From: Haematococcus lacustris
Taxonomy: Eukaryota > Chlorophyta > Chlorophyceae > Chlamydomonadales > Haematococcaceae
DNA: 64,000 nucleotides
Assembly (NCBI GenBank): GCA_030144725.1
Contig: JASKMD010000003.1
Coordinates: 9,188,737-9,252,736, forward strand
Direction: 5' to 3'
The notes under the pieces were generated by a model. The model saw only the letters and a list, made by a program, of their open reading frames with translations, made no database searches and was not told the DNA's origin. Position numbers and translations under genes: made by a program. Below, in pieces: positions 12,301 to 24,500 of this stretch; the stretch's first letter is position 1, and every line of letters begins with the position of its first letter.

Positions 12301-14654
12301 ATACATGCGCGCAATGCACCGATCGTGACGTGGAAGCACAAGTTCCTCGCATCTGGCGAGGCATGGCTTATGGTCATGGTGCGGCCCATCTTGGCTAACA
12401 CAGCAAAGGTCAAAACTTAGCTGTCATAACACATGGACAAGATCCAAACTGGCAGCCCTACTACTACAGCACATTTTTGCGGATTTTGAGGATGAGGGTG
12501 TCCGGTCCACGGTCATTAGCAGTGTTGCTAATAAAGATCGCGAAGGCATGAGTTTAGGACCTGACATGAGGCCATCACAGTTGAGCAGAAAACTTTGACA
12601 CACACATTATTCATAGGGTATGTAGGCTTTGGCAACCCCGTGTGTATGTTGTATACAAAATGCAGGTAAACATTGAACGTGCCTACGCTAGACCCCCAGC
12701 CTGTTGAGTCTTACCTCAAAAACTTCCAAAGGCACTATCCAGTTCATGACTGGTGAGCTCTGACTCAGCCAGGTCCACCATGTCATCTGTACAGCCAGGT
12801 ATGTGACAAAAGCAGAGATCATCCCTTTCCCCTTGCTGCTGCCAGTCGTCCTGGAGCAGACGCACCATACACTGTAGCAGACAAGTACAATGATTGTGGT
12901 GACGCCATACAGTTGAGTGCAGGGCTGAGGAGGGCTCACCTCATCATTGGGGATGAGCAAGGTGCAATCCCTCAAGTCCAGCTTTGGCAGCCCAAGCCCA
13001 AGTCCGTTCCTGGCAGTCAAGTGACCACAGCTGCCATCTACAGCTTGATGTGCCCACCAACTCAACATGCACATGTCAAAGCTTGCAGCCCCTCTGTTTA
13101 GGGCCAGCCCTTGCCCGGCTGTGAGGCCCTGTCACTGCATAGCTAGGTGAGCATGCGGAGGTGCCCTGCATTCACCTCAGGGACTGCACCATGAAGCCAA
13201 GCGCCGTGAACAGTGATAGGGGCAAGCTAGCGGCTTCTCCCAGCGGCATGTTGGCATGCGTCAGGTTGTAGAACACGACCTGGGAGTTGGCTGCGTATGC
13301 GGTGACAATGCTGCACCACCTGCAAGCAACCAAGCAGCAAACCACCTTCAGTACAGATACAGCATCTCCCTGCCGCAGCCTGAGCCGTAGATCTTACGCT
13401 CCCCAGTCCAGCTCAGGCCGCGGGTTGTCAGGCGTGGGCACCCCTGCAGCCACAGCATCGAGGTGAGTGAGTGTGCACCAGCATTGGCACTGCCAGGCCT
13501 GGCCACTGTGCAAGAGCTCGAGAGCAAGGAGTCCACGGTAGATCTAGCTGTGCTTGTGGGCAGGCAGGGAGGTGAGCCATCTACCAGCAGCAGCCAAACC
13601 TTAGCCTCTAGTTAGGGGAGGTCGGATGTGGGCTGACCCACCTGCCACCACCAGCCTGTTGGTGATGGTGGCCAGCCGTCCTGCGTCTGAGCAGTCCCTG
13701 GCTGCCGCTGGGACATAGCCCTGCAGCCAGGGGCCAGGGTCAGTGGGCAGCCTGTGGCCTAGCCCAGGAAGGGCTTAGGCAGCAGGGGTCAGGAGATGCA
13801 GAGTGGAAACTATCACCTACAGCATCTGTGCGCAGCTGCCAGCATGGGCCTAATCGAAACGGCATGCACCTGCAATGAGATGTTGGTGAGGACGTGAACA
13901 AAGCTGGTGGTGCCCTCGTCCATCCCTCCAGCAGTGGCCAATGCTTCCAGCAGCTCCTCAGGCCCAGCCACCGGAGCGCTGGAGCACATCAGGTTGAAGG
14001 AGGGGGGGAGGGAACGCCCGCATGTGAGGTTCAGGTTGCGTGCGCTGACGGCTGCAGTGGCCCAGGTGCGGTACCCCACGCCCCCTCTGTTGATGACCAT
14101 GCTGGCGTTGACCGTCCCTCTGCACAGCAGGCTGGCGTACTGGGCCAGGGAGGTGCAGGAGCTGGGCAGGCGCAGGGTGACGTTGGTGTAGGTGATGGAG
14201 GGGGCGCCTGGGCCCGTCAGGTTCACGGGGACAAGGTAGCTGAGCGGCGCGGTGGCCCTGGGCACAGCGATGTCAGTGACCACTGCGAGGTCCTGGAGGT
14301 TGAGTGTGCTGGCTGCAGGGTGAGGGAAAGAGTGGTGTCAGTGCAGTGCTGCCAGGGGCCTAACACATTGGGACTGGAGCCAGGCTCAGCCAGCTCTGGT
14401 CGGCGCCTGCTGCACCTGCCTGGCCCCAGCGAAGTGCGTCCCAACAGGCTGAGGTCCAGTGTGGATGCGGGCAAACCGGGGAAGCCTGTGATTGTCAAGA
14501 TCCCGGATACGTTGCGCGGAGTGGGCGTCCAGGTCTCGCCAGGCCCCAGCGTGCAAAGGGTACGCTGCTGAGATACGCTGCAGTCCTGCCACGTGAATGC
14601 TTCGCATCGCAACAGCCCCCACACTAATGCAAGCAGCAGCAGCGCTTGACGCAT
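376..14654 (-). CDS. Receptor-like protein kinase, tandem copy A (18 traced exons)
   Basis: Likely single-pass membrane Ser/Thr (TKL-like) kinase. Exons traced on the minus strand: 14654-14416, 14308-13870, 13720-13642, 13443-13398, 13319-13176, 13093-12940, 12871-12715, 8180-8051, 7368-7193, 6907-6335, about 5649-4689, 4568-4398, 4265-4180, 1629-1554, 1435-1403, 1220-1164, 1075-879, 616-376. The start is the ATG of MRQALLLLALVWG, a clear signal peptide; in copy C a stop codon directly precedes the same ATG. The ectodomain has many N-x-S/T sequons. Exon 11 holds a Pro-rich stretch, one membrane helix (VVGAAVGAATAILLLCCVAV) and the glycine loop LGAGTFGTVFQG. Exon 12 gives VAVKRL. HRDLKPDN is assembled across the exon 15/16 junction. 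Exon 17 has ADLGLG, APEVL and DVYSFGVLAWEL. Phases agree at all junctions except 7/8 and 10/11, which I could not resolve. Exon 7 ends with an in-frame TGA (12716-12718), so this copy may be truncated. The ligand is unknown. Confidence 0.75.
2030..2690 (+). mobile_element. hAT transposase relic in intron 13/14 of copy A
   Basis: This lies in the 2.55-kb intron between exons 13 and 14. Around 2300-2450 the sequence reads as a degraded peptide (DKQ...REVLERQAHVRA) that matches the introns of copies B (17,700) and C (30,940). Around 2595-2690 a plus-strand reading gives MAELALVMALGTVE, a worn version of the hAT C-terminal dimerisation segment seen intact at 11,194-11,457. No intact frame remains. 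Confidence 0.5.
2828..3063 (+). pseudogene. Transposon-coded C-terminal fragment (ALAKAAAWV...EICRHC type)
   Basis: A plus-strand reading ends in EEICRHCKLPQEHHDSMG followed by a stop. A diverged copy occurs at 48,765-49,052 ([18 protein letters not shown]). Shared non-coding sequence follows both copies (3,200-3,380 and 49,140-49,310). The C-x2-C plus H/D pattern suggests a small metal-binding tail of a mobile-element protein. I do not recognise the family. Confidence 0.4.
3064..4179. other. Intron 13/14 of copy A, remaining part
   Basis: Intronic sequence with no supported gene. It contains the non-coding tail of the preceding element (to about 3,380) and a stretch (about 3,990-4,050) that resembles the segment just upstream of exon 13 in copies B and C. 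Confidence 0.4.
4266..4397 (-). other. GC-AG intron in the kinase domain of copy A
   Basis: The intron joining exon 12 (…SSSQ) to exon 13 (GQGVTDHALYLVSEL) starts with GCAAGT after CAG and ends in CTGCAG. The equivalent introns in B (18239-18369) and C (31392-31523) keep the GC donor. The reading frame across it is phase 0 in all three copies. Confidence 0.65.
5650..6334. other. Intron 10/11 of copy A with a hairpin repeat
   Basis: The intron of copy A is about 0.7 kb, against about 2 kb in B and C. It holds an inverted-orientation copy of a dispersed hairpin repeat at about 5,905-5,970, with arms near CATACACATCC and GGAATGTATG around a CGGCTGCGCC core. No coding signal is seen. The exact acceptor of exon 11 is uncertain. 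Confidence 0.45.
7728..7792. repeat. Interstitial telomere-like repeat, inverted
   Basis: TTAGGG/TCAGGG-type motifs run in one direction, then flip to CCCTAACCCCAACCC, giving a head-to-head arrangement inside an intron of copy A. It is degenerate, not a live telomere. Confidence 0.6.
8396..8457. repeat. Interstitial telomere-like repeat (TTAGGG variants)
   Basis: Irregular copies of TTAGGG, TCAGGG and TTTAGGG lie directly beside a dispersed hairpin repeat (8,459-8,525). A two-copy fragment recurs near 9,108. Confidence 0.6.
8459..8525 (+). repeat. Dispersed hairpin repeat, copy H2
   Basis: Arms GGACATATACACC and GGTGTACATGGCC flank the core AGGCGCAGCCGA, followed by GGAGACGAGGACGAGTCC. Related copies are near 5,905-5,970, 9,300-9,357, 10,029-10,096 and 42,089-42,119. 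Hairpin-less relatives occur near 20,190-20,245 and 33,386-33,440. Confidence 0.6.
9300..9357 (-). repeat. Dispersed hairpin repeat, copy H3 (degenerate)
   Basis: The core CGGCTGCGCC with right arm GTGTATGTCC and the tail CGGACTCGTCC is kept. The left arm has largely decayed. Confidence 0.5.
9878..9962. repeat. 80-bp near-perfect palindrome
   Basis: The centre CGCCAGGGGCC-GA-GGCCCCTGGCG is an 11-bp perfect stem. Outside it GTGAACGCTC and GCAGTTCC pair with GAGCGTTCAC and GGAACTGC. A long cruciform or hairpin could form. It lies in an intron of copy A. Confidence 0.65.
10029..10096 (+). repeat. Dispersed hairpin repeat, copy H4
   Basis: Arms GACATACATGCC and GGGATGTATGGT enclose GAGGCGTAGCCGA, followed by CCGAGGACGAGACC. 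The arms differ from copies H2 and H5 but remain complementary to each other. Confidence 0.6.
10247..10403 (+). repeat. 21-bp minisatellite
   Basis: Four exact copies of a 21-bp unit containing TTTGCCGCTCGACCATTATG run from 10,299 to 10,382. Degenerate copies lie on both sides. Confidence 0.7.
11190..11460 (+). pseudogene. hAT transposase C-terminal (dimerisation) fragment
   Basis: The plus-strand reading contains ISEYIKLAELALVMTPGSVE, then an ERM…DDTRNRLQE stretch. This matches the hAT-family C-terminal dimerisation region (LA..L..MTPGSVE.ERMFS pattern). The frame is open to a stop at 11,457 but has no N-terminal half. Sequence just upstream is shared with the hAT relics in copies B (25,130-25,270) and C. 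Confidence 0.6.
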
Positions 14655-15543
14655 GCTAGGTCGCCAGCTTGCATCCGTGGCGCAATACAGCAGACGTGTA
14701 CGGGTCCCCAATGGCAAGTAGCAGCGACGAGGTCGAGATTGTGAGAAGTGGGCTCTCGTCGCAATCTTTCATGCCGTACCAACCACCACAATCTTAACTG
14801 TCTACTAATTGTTGACATTGACATTTGAACATTGTTGACATTTTTCGCGCAACACCTACAGCCCATCCCAACATGTAAAACTACTTGCACCGCTGTGATC
14901 CTTTAGTTTCGAAAGAAATGTGGGGTGTTGTCCATAGCAGTGTCCTGGATGCACTGCAGACTGCAATGCCGTGGATGATGGCATTGTCCTATAATAGCAC
15001 ATTCTGTGTACACCTGAATGGTGCATGCCAGCGTTCCCACATCCCAACTGAGGTTGGGTCGTGAAGCTGGAGGGCTCTGTGGTCAAGTTGGCAGGGTGTG
15101 ATCTCTGCACCATGCGTAATATGAGAACGGCAAGCACGGACAGCTGTGTGCATGCTGTCTTGACGTAAGTCCTGGACCTTTGGATCTGTCTCGTTTGATG
15201 CGCATTGAGCACATAGCAGGGACGTTAGGGACATGGAGGAAGCTAAGACAAGGGCAAGGCACGCTGTCCTTCTGCAGCCACAGCTGCGGCTGCTGCTCTC
15301 CCTGCTGCCCCCTCACCTGTAACTGCTGCCCTGGCCCTGCCCCCAGGTGAGGTGCAGCCTCCCATCGCACACTCTACTGCTACCCCTGCTGCTGCTGCTG
15401 CCCCTGCCCCTGTGGCCCTTGCTGTTGCTGCAGCCCCTGCTGCTGCTCCGGCCCCTGCTGCTGCCCCTGCTGCCCATGCCCCTGCTGCTGCCAATGCTGC
15501 TGAGTCGGGGCACCATCAAGATGACATACACGAAGCAGTTGAG
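14655..15543. other. Intergenic region between kinase copies A and B
   Basis: It holds the upstream region of copy A and the 3' flank of copy B. Positions 15,243-15,500 are CTG/CCCCTG-rich and give a low-complexity Ala-rich reading that I do not accept as a gene. The same arrangement recurs between B and C. Confidence 0.5.
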
Positions 15544-18500
15544 TTATTCGCCGTCCACGTTCTGCTGGTGCAGCTGCAGCAGCAACGCCAGCCAGGGTAG
15601 CAGTTCCTTGAAGGAGGGGCGTGTGTTGGGCTGGCGCTGCAGGCAGCAGTCCACCAAGTCCCTGAGGCCCTTCACCACAGGCTGTGCCCGGGCTGCAGCA
15701 GCGGGGTCGGGCTGGGGCCGCCAGTCGTGGTCAAACAGGTGTGGGTGGGGCGCCAGGCTCTGCAGGTGCTGCGGCTCCTGGGTGCTGTGGGACAAGGCAG
15801 GGGCAGGCAGCAGAGGGGGATGAGACAAGGTCAGGCCAGGTCACAAGCAGTGCATGGACAGTCGTGAGCCCACTGGGCACATCTGTGGTGCATGGAGGAC
15901 GTGATCAGGCCACTGGGCACCTCAGACCAGCAGTCCACTGGCAATGCTGCCAGGGGCCAAACCAGGCAATGGGAAGCCACACAATAGGGTTAGGTGGCGC
16001 AAGTGGCTGATGCTGCCTGGTGGTTGCAGTTTGTTAGTCCACCCACATTTGCAGCAGGCGAGCCCATGCGGTGCAGCCGTGCAGCAGCTCCCAGGCCAGC
16101 ACCCCAAAGCTGTACACGTCCCCAGCTGGGCTGGTGCGGCCCTGCAGCACCTCTGGCGCACTGTACAGCCGAGTGCCCACACGTTCGCCGCTGAGGTGTG
16201 AGTGCTCTGCCCTCATGATGGCGCCCAGGCCCAGGTCAGCCACCTGGGAGAAAGCCAGGCTGCTGGGGGTGGTTAGGCAGCAGGGGTCGGCACACCAGGA
16301 GCATGCGGGCTGTGGCGCTCACCTTGGCCACCACGCCCTGAGGGGTGGTCTGCAGCAGCACGTTGTCAGGCTTCAAGTCCTGCAGCCACGCAGGCATGGG
16401 AGTGGGCAGGCCAGCAAACATGAGGGATGAGCTGAGGTGCGCACGGCTGGTCAGCAGCCCTGGGTGGCGCTGCTGCCAGGACATGGCTGGAGGGGGTGCA
16501 GGCAGCACAGGGCCTAGGCGTAAGCATGGTGCCAGGTGCAGGCCATGGTGAGGCCACCCACCCTGTGGAGGATGTTGCAGCTGTGGAGGTAGGCCTGCAG
16601 CCAGGGTCGACAAGGGCAGGTGCAGGTGCTGGCAGGTGAGCTGGGTTGAGGCAGGGACACCATGCCAAGGTTGGTGACATTAGGCAGCTGCCTTTTTACA
16701 ACTTACCATGGCCCCTGCAATGTCGCGTAGCATGGTCAAGATCTGGCCCAACTGGGGCAACTGGCGCTGCTCATCCCACAGCCTGCATCCACACAGGGAG
16801 GGGGAGGGAGGCCTTGTAGTGCTGGGTGGATCTATGCTCATGGCCTGGAAAGCATTGGGAAAGCATTGGGAAAGCAGTGTTCACATGTTACTGCTACTGC
16901 GGGTCGCACGACAGCTCGCCCCAGGCTCAGCAGTCGAAGGTGAGGCTGAAGCTGAGAACGCATGCTGGGGTGCAGTTCACTCTTCACGGTCCCCATTGCC
17001 CTGAACACATAGCTGCACCGCAAAGCCCGGGCTGTAGTTCGTGCTGTACCGTAGTCTTCATGATTTTCAAGGCCCGGGTTCAAGCAGTAAAAGCAGCGTG
17101 TTGCAGCACCTTTGCCCCTGCACCTGCCAGGGTAGGGGTTTGGAATGTCAGCAACTCCCTCATCAGCTTAGCGGGCAACCCTAGATCAGCCTACAGCAGC
17201 CTCTGCCTTCAGCAGCAGCCCAGCCTACGAGATGCAGTATACAACACAGTAACAACATTGTTCAAGCTGCCTTGTTTGCTGCGTGAGTTGCATTGACACG
17301 TTATCATGGACACAGTAAGTAAGTACACCTCAAGCCCTTCTGTACACCATGTCCTCCCCCTTACCCCATTCATTGGACTTTCCTGACACAACAGCCTATG
17401 CCAATGTGGTAGGACCTGTCTGCTGCCTGGTGTACACTGGTGTCTAGTGTGAAACAGCAGTGTGGCCAGGCTGCTAGATGGGAACAACAGTGACAGCAGT
17501 GAGGGGGAGGAGGTTCGAGGTTTGAGGTTAGAGGTTGACAGAAGGCAGGCAGCCGCAGACAGGAAGACATGTTTTTTGGCTATTAGCCAGGCAGTGGGCT
17601 GGTACAGTTGCATGCTATCCCCCCAAGGGGGCACTGGGCTGCTCCAGTGCCAGCCAGTGCTTTCCAGCAGCGCCTACATGCTGCCGAGAATCAGGCGCAG
17701 CAACAGTTGCCGTGGCGCATGACATAAGCAGGCGCTTTCAGGACAAGCAGCCTAGCAACAGAGAAGTCCTTGAGCGCCAGGCCCATGTCAGGGCCTGCAT
17801 TGTCAAGGCCTGCGGGTGCCAACCTTGCTGGAACATGCTACCGAGCAGAAGCTTTGCTGCAGCACACAACAACTACAGACTCCACTGAAACTCCACCTGA
17901 TGTGTCTGCCTGTGTCTTTGGCATGAGTGGCTGAATGATGCTGCTGGCTTCCATTTAGCCACGCTAACAGGCTTAGTTGGGCTAATGTATGAATAAGACA
18001 GCTTCAGTCTGGGCCAGTTGTGGTCTGTTGTACGCTGACAGGCCCAGTTGCGATGATGTATGAACAAGACAGCTTCAGTCTAAGCCGTGTCACTTTGAGC
18101 TGTGAAGTGGGCATGAGGGCAACTAAAACAAACACTGCTGCCCAGCACGCACCTTCCTGCCCCAATGGCTTGTAGCAGGCTGCCATGCTCGCACAGCTCA
18201 CTGACCAGGTACAGAGCGTGATTAGTGACACCCTGACCCTGCAGGGGGCGGCAGCGGGCAGCAGGGGCCAGCCCAGGCTGTGGGTCAGCAAGCTCCATGG
18301 GTGACAGCAGCAGGAGTGGATGACTGTGACTCGCACCTGGCTCGGCCATGCAGGCAGCATGGGACTTGCCTGGCTGTTGCTGCTGCTGGTGTCCAGGGTG
18401 GTGAGGTAGTAGGCGTAGGTGGCCACCAGGTGCGGGTGCGCCAGCCGTGTGTTTAGCTCAGCCTCCCTCAGCACCTGCTGCCGCTGGCCCGTGATATGCA

Positions 18501-21500
18501 GATCGCCCGCCAGGCCAGAGAACACCAGCCGCTTCACAGCGACCTGCACACACAGCTCCTGACCATTGACCAGGGGTGGAAGTGCAGACAGGCTGGCAGC
18601 AAGGCGTGCCAAGTGGCATGTCCAGTGCAGAGGTGTTGCATCCAGTCCAGCAGGCCCCTCACCTGCATGCCCCGCCAGGTGCCCTGGAACACTGTGCCAA
18701 AGGTGCCGGCCCCCAGCCGCGTCCCCAGACTCAGCTCCTGCTCCACCTCTGCCTGGCCCAACACCACATTCAGGCTGGAGCAGTGGACGCTTGGCGCAGC
18801 AGCTGGCAGGGCTGCGCTCTTAGCCTCCACTGCAGCTGCGGTGTGGGCTGTGCTCCCTGCTGTGCTTTGGTTAATGCAGCCCTCTTCACCAGGCTCCCCT
18901 CCCGGGGTCGGTGCAGCGCAGCCAGGTGGATGGCCCACTGGCTTGGCAGCAGCACTGGGCATCAGGACGAGGCCGACTGCCCCCTGGGCTGCATTGCGTT
19001 GAGGCAGCAACAAGGTGTGGTTGCTGCCCCCCTTGCTGCTGCTGTGGCTCCACCCACCAGGCAGGGGATTAGAGGAGGCTGGTGGCAGTGCGGGCCAAGG
19101 TGCATTGGTTGAGTCTGCAGCACCGCTCAGTCCTGCACTGTGTTTGGAGAATGACGCAGCGGCCCTGGCTCGCAGCCACGTGACAGCCACACAGCACAGC
19201 AGCAGGATGGCGGTGGCTGCGCCCACTGCTGCACCAACCACGCTGGAGGTGTTTGAGCTGTGGGAGCCTGCACTGAGGCTGAAGCTAGGGCTGGGAGATG
19301 GGGCAGGGGCTGTGGGGCTGGTGCTGCTGTCATGAGGGGCAGGGCTGAGGGTGGGGGGCCTGCTGTGCTGTCCAGCTGGGGCCGGGTGAGGCTGGTCTGC
19401 TGCCGTATACTCAGGCCTTGGAGGTGGTGGGGCTAGCGCAGGGGCAGGGGGTGGCGGGAGGGGCAGGGGCAGCAGGAGGGGGCCGTCAGGAATGACCGCG
19501 GTGGTCAGGCCAGTAATGGTACTTTGTGGGATGACGCTGCCATCATTCTGCACCCAGGGCTGGCCCCAACTGTTGGTGGGGGTGTAGGCGCCCAGAGTGA
19601 CGTCCAGGCCACGGAGCCCAAACCTGGATGGAGGTGTCAGGGCACCAAGGGTGAGCGAAGTGCTGAGCTCAATGCTGGGCAATGACAGGTGCACGGGTGA
19701 TTGCAGCCATTGGATTGGGCTTCACCGTGAAGGCAGCAGCCCAGGGAAGAGGTGAAGCACTGCTTGAGGTGCTGCTGCTGCTGAGTGGTTGGGGCTGAGT
19801 TAGTATGAATGAGTTGGTGGGGGCTGGTGCTGCTGTGGTTGCCATGATGCCTTGTAGGAGGGGAGGAATGTAGGGCCCATGCAAGTGTGATGGTGGCCAA
19901 AAGGTACTTGAACCCTGTGACAATATCCCAACAAGCTACCCCGCTTCAAGCTCAAGAACTTGCCATCTAACCTAGGTCAAGCCTGTGGGGTGCGTGGCTG
20001 CGGGTTCCCGCACGTTACATTCTCATTATGCGCTATATTGGCCAATTGACAAGAGTTCTTGGTGTAGTGTCGCTCAACGGCATGTCCGTGGTGTAAGCCA
20101 CCGCCGTTCCGCCAGCCACTAGTACACTGGAAATCGCTGCTGGGGTCTAGCTAATACAATCGGCTAGCCCAGTATATCATGCCAAAGTAATGGACGAGTC
20201 CGACACGATGCGGATGTGGCCACGGAGACGAGGACCAGCCCATAAGTTTCACGTAATGAGCAAGGTTAAGGCAGTTGTTGGGTACATTTGAGGTCAGCAA
20301 CCCGTCCATTATACAAGGCTTTACACCTTGAGCGCAGCGCTAGTCTTGTCCATTCCCAAGTAACGAAGCCCGCCGAACAACATGAAGATTACATGTCAGC
20401 CTAATGAACATACATGCCAGCATGTCACCATGTCCGTTACCGTGCTGAATTGCATTGATCAGTTGTTGAGCTGAGGACGGGTCCTTCAGTGTAACGCAAT
20501 GAGCGAGGTCGAGGCTGGTGTACCTAGTGCAAAAGCACCCCGCGGCACGTCATCAGTCAATGGCGGGCCAGTTATGCAAGTTGTAGATATCACATCGGCT
20601 TCAAATCTTGAACGCAACGGTAGCCTTGTCCACTCCGAACGAAGCCACCCCGGAGCCCACAGACTTATATCAGTGATGTAAGTTACATGTAGTTTTACAG
20701 ATGGTCACCCCCGCCATTGGCTGCACCCCCATGGCTCAAGAGATAACATCTAACTCATTTCAGCGATTTGCCGGGTGGCTGGCCCCCAACCTGCGACGTG
20801 TTCTGGAGCCTCGCAGGATATACTTGCGACTGCTATAGGCAGCCTGGACTCAGCGCGGCTGAATTTCGCATCCTGACTGGACATCGCAACTTTTCAGGTT
20901 GCACAAGATACTCCATACAATGATACCTGTGGCTCCCGAGCAACCGCGAGCAGCAAAGATCGGTCAAAATGATGTAGGAAATGAGCTGATAACTGTGTTT
21001 ACCGCCCACACATGAAACGGCCCACACTTGAAGTTAACGCGTTTCTGTCTCATAGACACGTTAGTATCCCACACAAGTAATCGCACACAACTTGCAGTTT
21101 TTCATTTCACATCCTGGTTGGACTGTTAACTGGACAGCAAAAAGGCTTATATTTAAAAAATTCAAAAGTTTCAGCCCGCCGACCCCGGCAAAGGTGCACA
21201 TCAGCCCGAGCAGCCCGCCAGCTTCGCGCTAATGAGCTGCACCGCCCTGCGCAAGAATTGCTGTGAAATTCTCAAAGACCGGTAAGATGTTATCAGGGGT
21301 GCAGCCAATGGCGGGGGTGACCAGATGTACATGTAATTACACGCGTAATTTGGTCACGAATGACTTGCAGACAACTTGCGGGATACGCAGAGCTATTGGT
21401 GGGTCGTCACGGTTTAATGTGGCCAAGATCAGCCCTGATGGCCCTGTGCACATACGAGCTATGCGCATTCACATGATGTTGTACTTTGCATAAACCTGTG

Positions 21501-24500
21501 ATAGTGCATTCATGGTACAGCTGTCGGCAGGTCCGACATTTAGTACACTCGTATCAATACATGTTTATTATTGCAACTATTAATGATAGTGCAATCTAAA
21601 TGTTCTCATATTTAATCACATAACTTGTATGACGCACCACTGACCAGGAGAAGGAGGGGAAGGTCAAACCGCCGGGGGGCCAGGCAGCGGGCAGCACCTG
21701 TGGCAGCAGCAGCGGCTGGTCTGGTCAGGGCTAGAGGCAGCACCAAGCACACTGAGCAAGAGCAGCAGCGCGGGCAGCCAGCCAGGCAGTCAGCTAGGAA
21801 GCGCCCTCCTGGCCAGGCTCACCTGCTGTCCTGCCAGCTGGGCGCGCAGCAGGTCCAGGGTGTCAGGCCGCAGGTTCACCCGGGTGCTGCCGCCCTGAGC
21901 CACCTCACGGATGGCCCGCAGCTCCAGGTCAGGCAGCAGCAGCGTCACGTTCACCAGCACCAAGGGGGCACTGGCCAGGGGTGGCTGATCAGAGGGGCTG
22001 GTGCGGGGTGTGGCAAAGAACCACAGCAGGCTGGTGAGGCCCCCCAGGGCGTCTGCCAGCTCAGGGGTGCAGAGGGGCAGCAGGGGGGACACAGCGGTCA
22101 GGTCAGGCAGCCCAGTTGCCCGCCACACGGCCCTGCTGCTTGCCTCAGGGCTGGACGTGTTGCTTGCACCAGGTGCTGAGTCAGGGGGGGTGCAGGCAAC
22201 GCCCTGCTGCTGGGCCACCGCCCCGCAGGTCAGGCTCGACAGCAGGGGGGCGGCATTGGCCAGCACCAGGTTGCTGAGGGTGAGCTGGGTGTCAGGGCCA
22301 TCCAGCGCCAGGAGGGAGGGGGCAGCGGCCAGGTCCATCATCAGCGTCTGGGGCAGGGCGGGGTGCCCAGTAAACACCACACGGCCGCGCATGGTCTGCG
22401 GGTGGAGGCGACAAAACAGGGCAGTAAAGGTATGGTGGAGTCAGGAGGAGGACAGCAGTGCGAGCCCACCTGCTGCTCAAACTGTTTTGTGTCGTGCATT
22501 GTGTTTAGCAGACAGCATGCGGTTTTGAGAAGGTGCACACAGGGTTTTTGGTGAAGTACGCAAGCACTTATGGATTGAGGTGATACTAGGGGGTGGCAAG
22601 GGGCTACTGCTATGGCGGGGGGGCTACTGCTATGTACAGACCATGTGGTTGACTCTAGACTCTAGCGGGGTAGGCTGGCTGGACCACCATTCTGTTTGTG
22701 TTGTGGCTCGTGCCTTGAAGGAAGGCTGAGAGCGGCCATCCTCAACCAGCAACGCAAGCAGCAACGCAAGCACCTATGAATTGAGGTGATATGAGGACGT
22801 GCTTGCGATGAGGCTTAGACGACCCTGTTTAAGGCTATGCTCAATGTGTTCTTTACCCAGCACTCGTAGATGTTAGCAGCTAGGCCCCTTGACTGACCTT
22901 GTCCGCATGCCCTGGTGCCACTGTGTCACAATCATCCCAAACATATCCTAAAACTCCCCCAATACACGTCCTGCACGGACGCCATGAGTCGCAGAGCCGT
23001 CGCCGTCAGTGATTTTGTTTGCATGGATTGCCTCTAAATATCGGCCCAAATAGACTAGGTAGGTCAAGGGGCAAGTTCAACAAGTGATCCAGTATGTGCC
23101 TGAAGGCATAGGGTTCTGTGCAAGCCTGACAAGCAAAGCAGCATCACAATTGTCTCGACTGACAGCAACGACCAGAGGATACCTTAAGCACCAAGTGCCA
23201 GCATTGGTGTCCCTACCCTGCCGTCAGTGCCTGCCCTGGCTGCCCCGCCCACCCCAGCCATGTGTAAAGGACTGCTCACCAGGTTCGCTGTCATCACCTC
23301 CGGCAAGGCCGCCCTCACACTGTACTTGAGCTGAGCTATCCTCCAGGGGCGCTGTATCCAGGGAACAAGATTTATAGCTACCAACTTTACCACAGAATCC
23401 ACAACCTGGCCCATCCTGAACAAGCTAGCGCCCAGGCCATTGAGGCGCAGCACACCTGCACACCAGGCCAGACCCACAACCTGGTTGCATGCCGCCTAAA
23501 CTGGCCATAGCGCCTCTCCTGTGATGCCTCTGCTGGAACACCAGGCAAGCGGGCTCCCTCAACATCCTGAACTCCTGGATCACACACGTAGAGATGCAGG
23601 CCGGGCCAGGCCAGGCAATGCCATGCCAGGCAGCACCATGCAAGCGCAGAAGGTGCCAGCGCTGCAGCAGGGCCAGCTGTCGGCATGGAAGGCAGAGCTA
23701 CAACAACTGCATCACATTGAGAAAGGCGGGGGCGCATGGGCAGGTGTCAGGGCTGGGACAACGGTGACAACCCAGGCCCCTTCACCTGTGTCGTGCACCA
23801 GCAGGGGGGCTGAGGGCAGCTGGGCCTCCACACTGACCAGCTGCACGTCTGTCCACATGAAACCTTGTCGGCGGGGACGCAGCTCCTTGACTAGGGACGA
23901 CGCTGAGAGGTTAGCCTGCAGGTGGCGGCAGGGTGGCTGTGGATGACACAGGTTGCCGAGACAGGAGGCAGGATGGGTAGACACAGACAAAAACCTGAGT
24001 TTGGCTATTTGCTGCGGAGAGTAACATAGTTCTACACCAGTGTTTTTGCAACATATAGCGTCCGCTATGAAAAGCAACGCTTTAGAGGGCTCCGTGCGCT
24101 ATGGATTGTGCCCCTTGCGGACTGTGCTATAGAGCTATGTACTGTAGCCGCAACTTGAGCGATGTACTGCAGCCGCAACTCGGATGAGAGCCGCAATCCC
24201 GATGGTCGATGGCAGTGCCCGCAGAGGGCATAGGGTAGTGCAGAGGGCATAGCGATGTATAATCCAGGACTCACGGTAGCAGTGATAGGTTCCATGACAC
24301 CTGGCTCACTGGCGATCTTCCCAGAGAAGACCTAGGAGGAGACCTTTGCAAACAATAATCCTATGGAGCGCTTCCATAGACTGCGAATCAACACAGCTGG
24401 TTGGTGCCATCACCATCGCAAGACACTTTCGTGATGAGAGGTGCAACATGCTCCCGAAGGTCAGCCCAGTAGGCTTGCCAGAGGAGGGCTCTAAAGCTCA

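Larger units (their letters stand above)
8181..12714. other. Large intron 7/8 of copy A filled with repeats
   Basis: This 4.5-kb interval is 1.7-1.9 kb in B and C. It contains telomere-like repeats, three hairpin repeats, an 80-bp palindrome, a 21-bp minisatellite and a hAT relic, each listed separately. A small missing exon of the kinase gene (3n+2 bases) may also lie here. No independent gene is supported. Confidence 0.5.

Noticed and set aside
13894..14571. Plus-strand 225-codon frame conserved in all three units
   Set aside because: Antisense shadow of kinase exons 1-2; the minus-strand reading has the signal peptide, sequons and matching splice phases.
15243..15600. Ala-rich frames in the 3' flanks of kinase copies B and C
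   Set aside because: Low-complexity CTG/CCCCTG sequence in the intergenic spacer; conserved only because the whole unit is duplicated.
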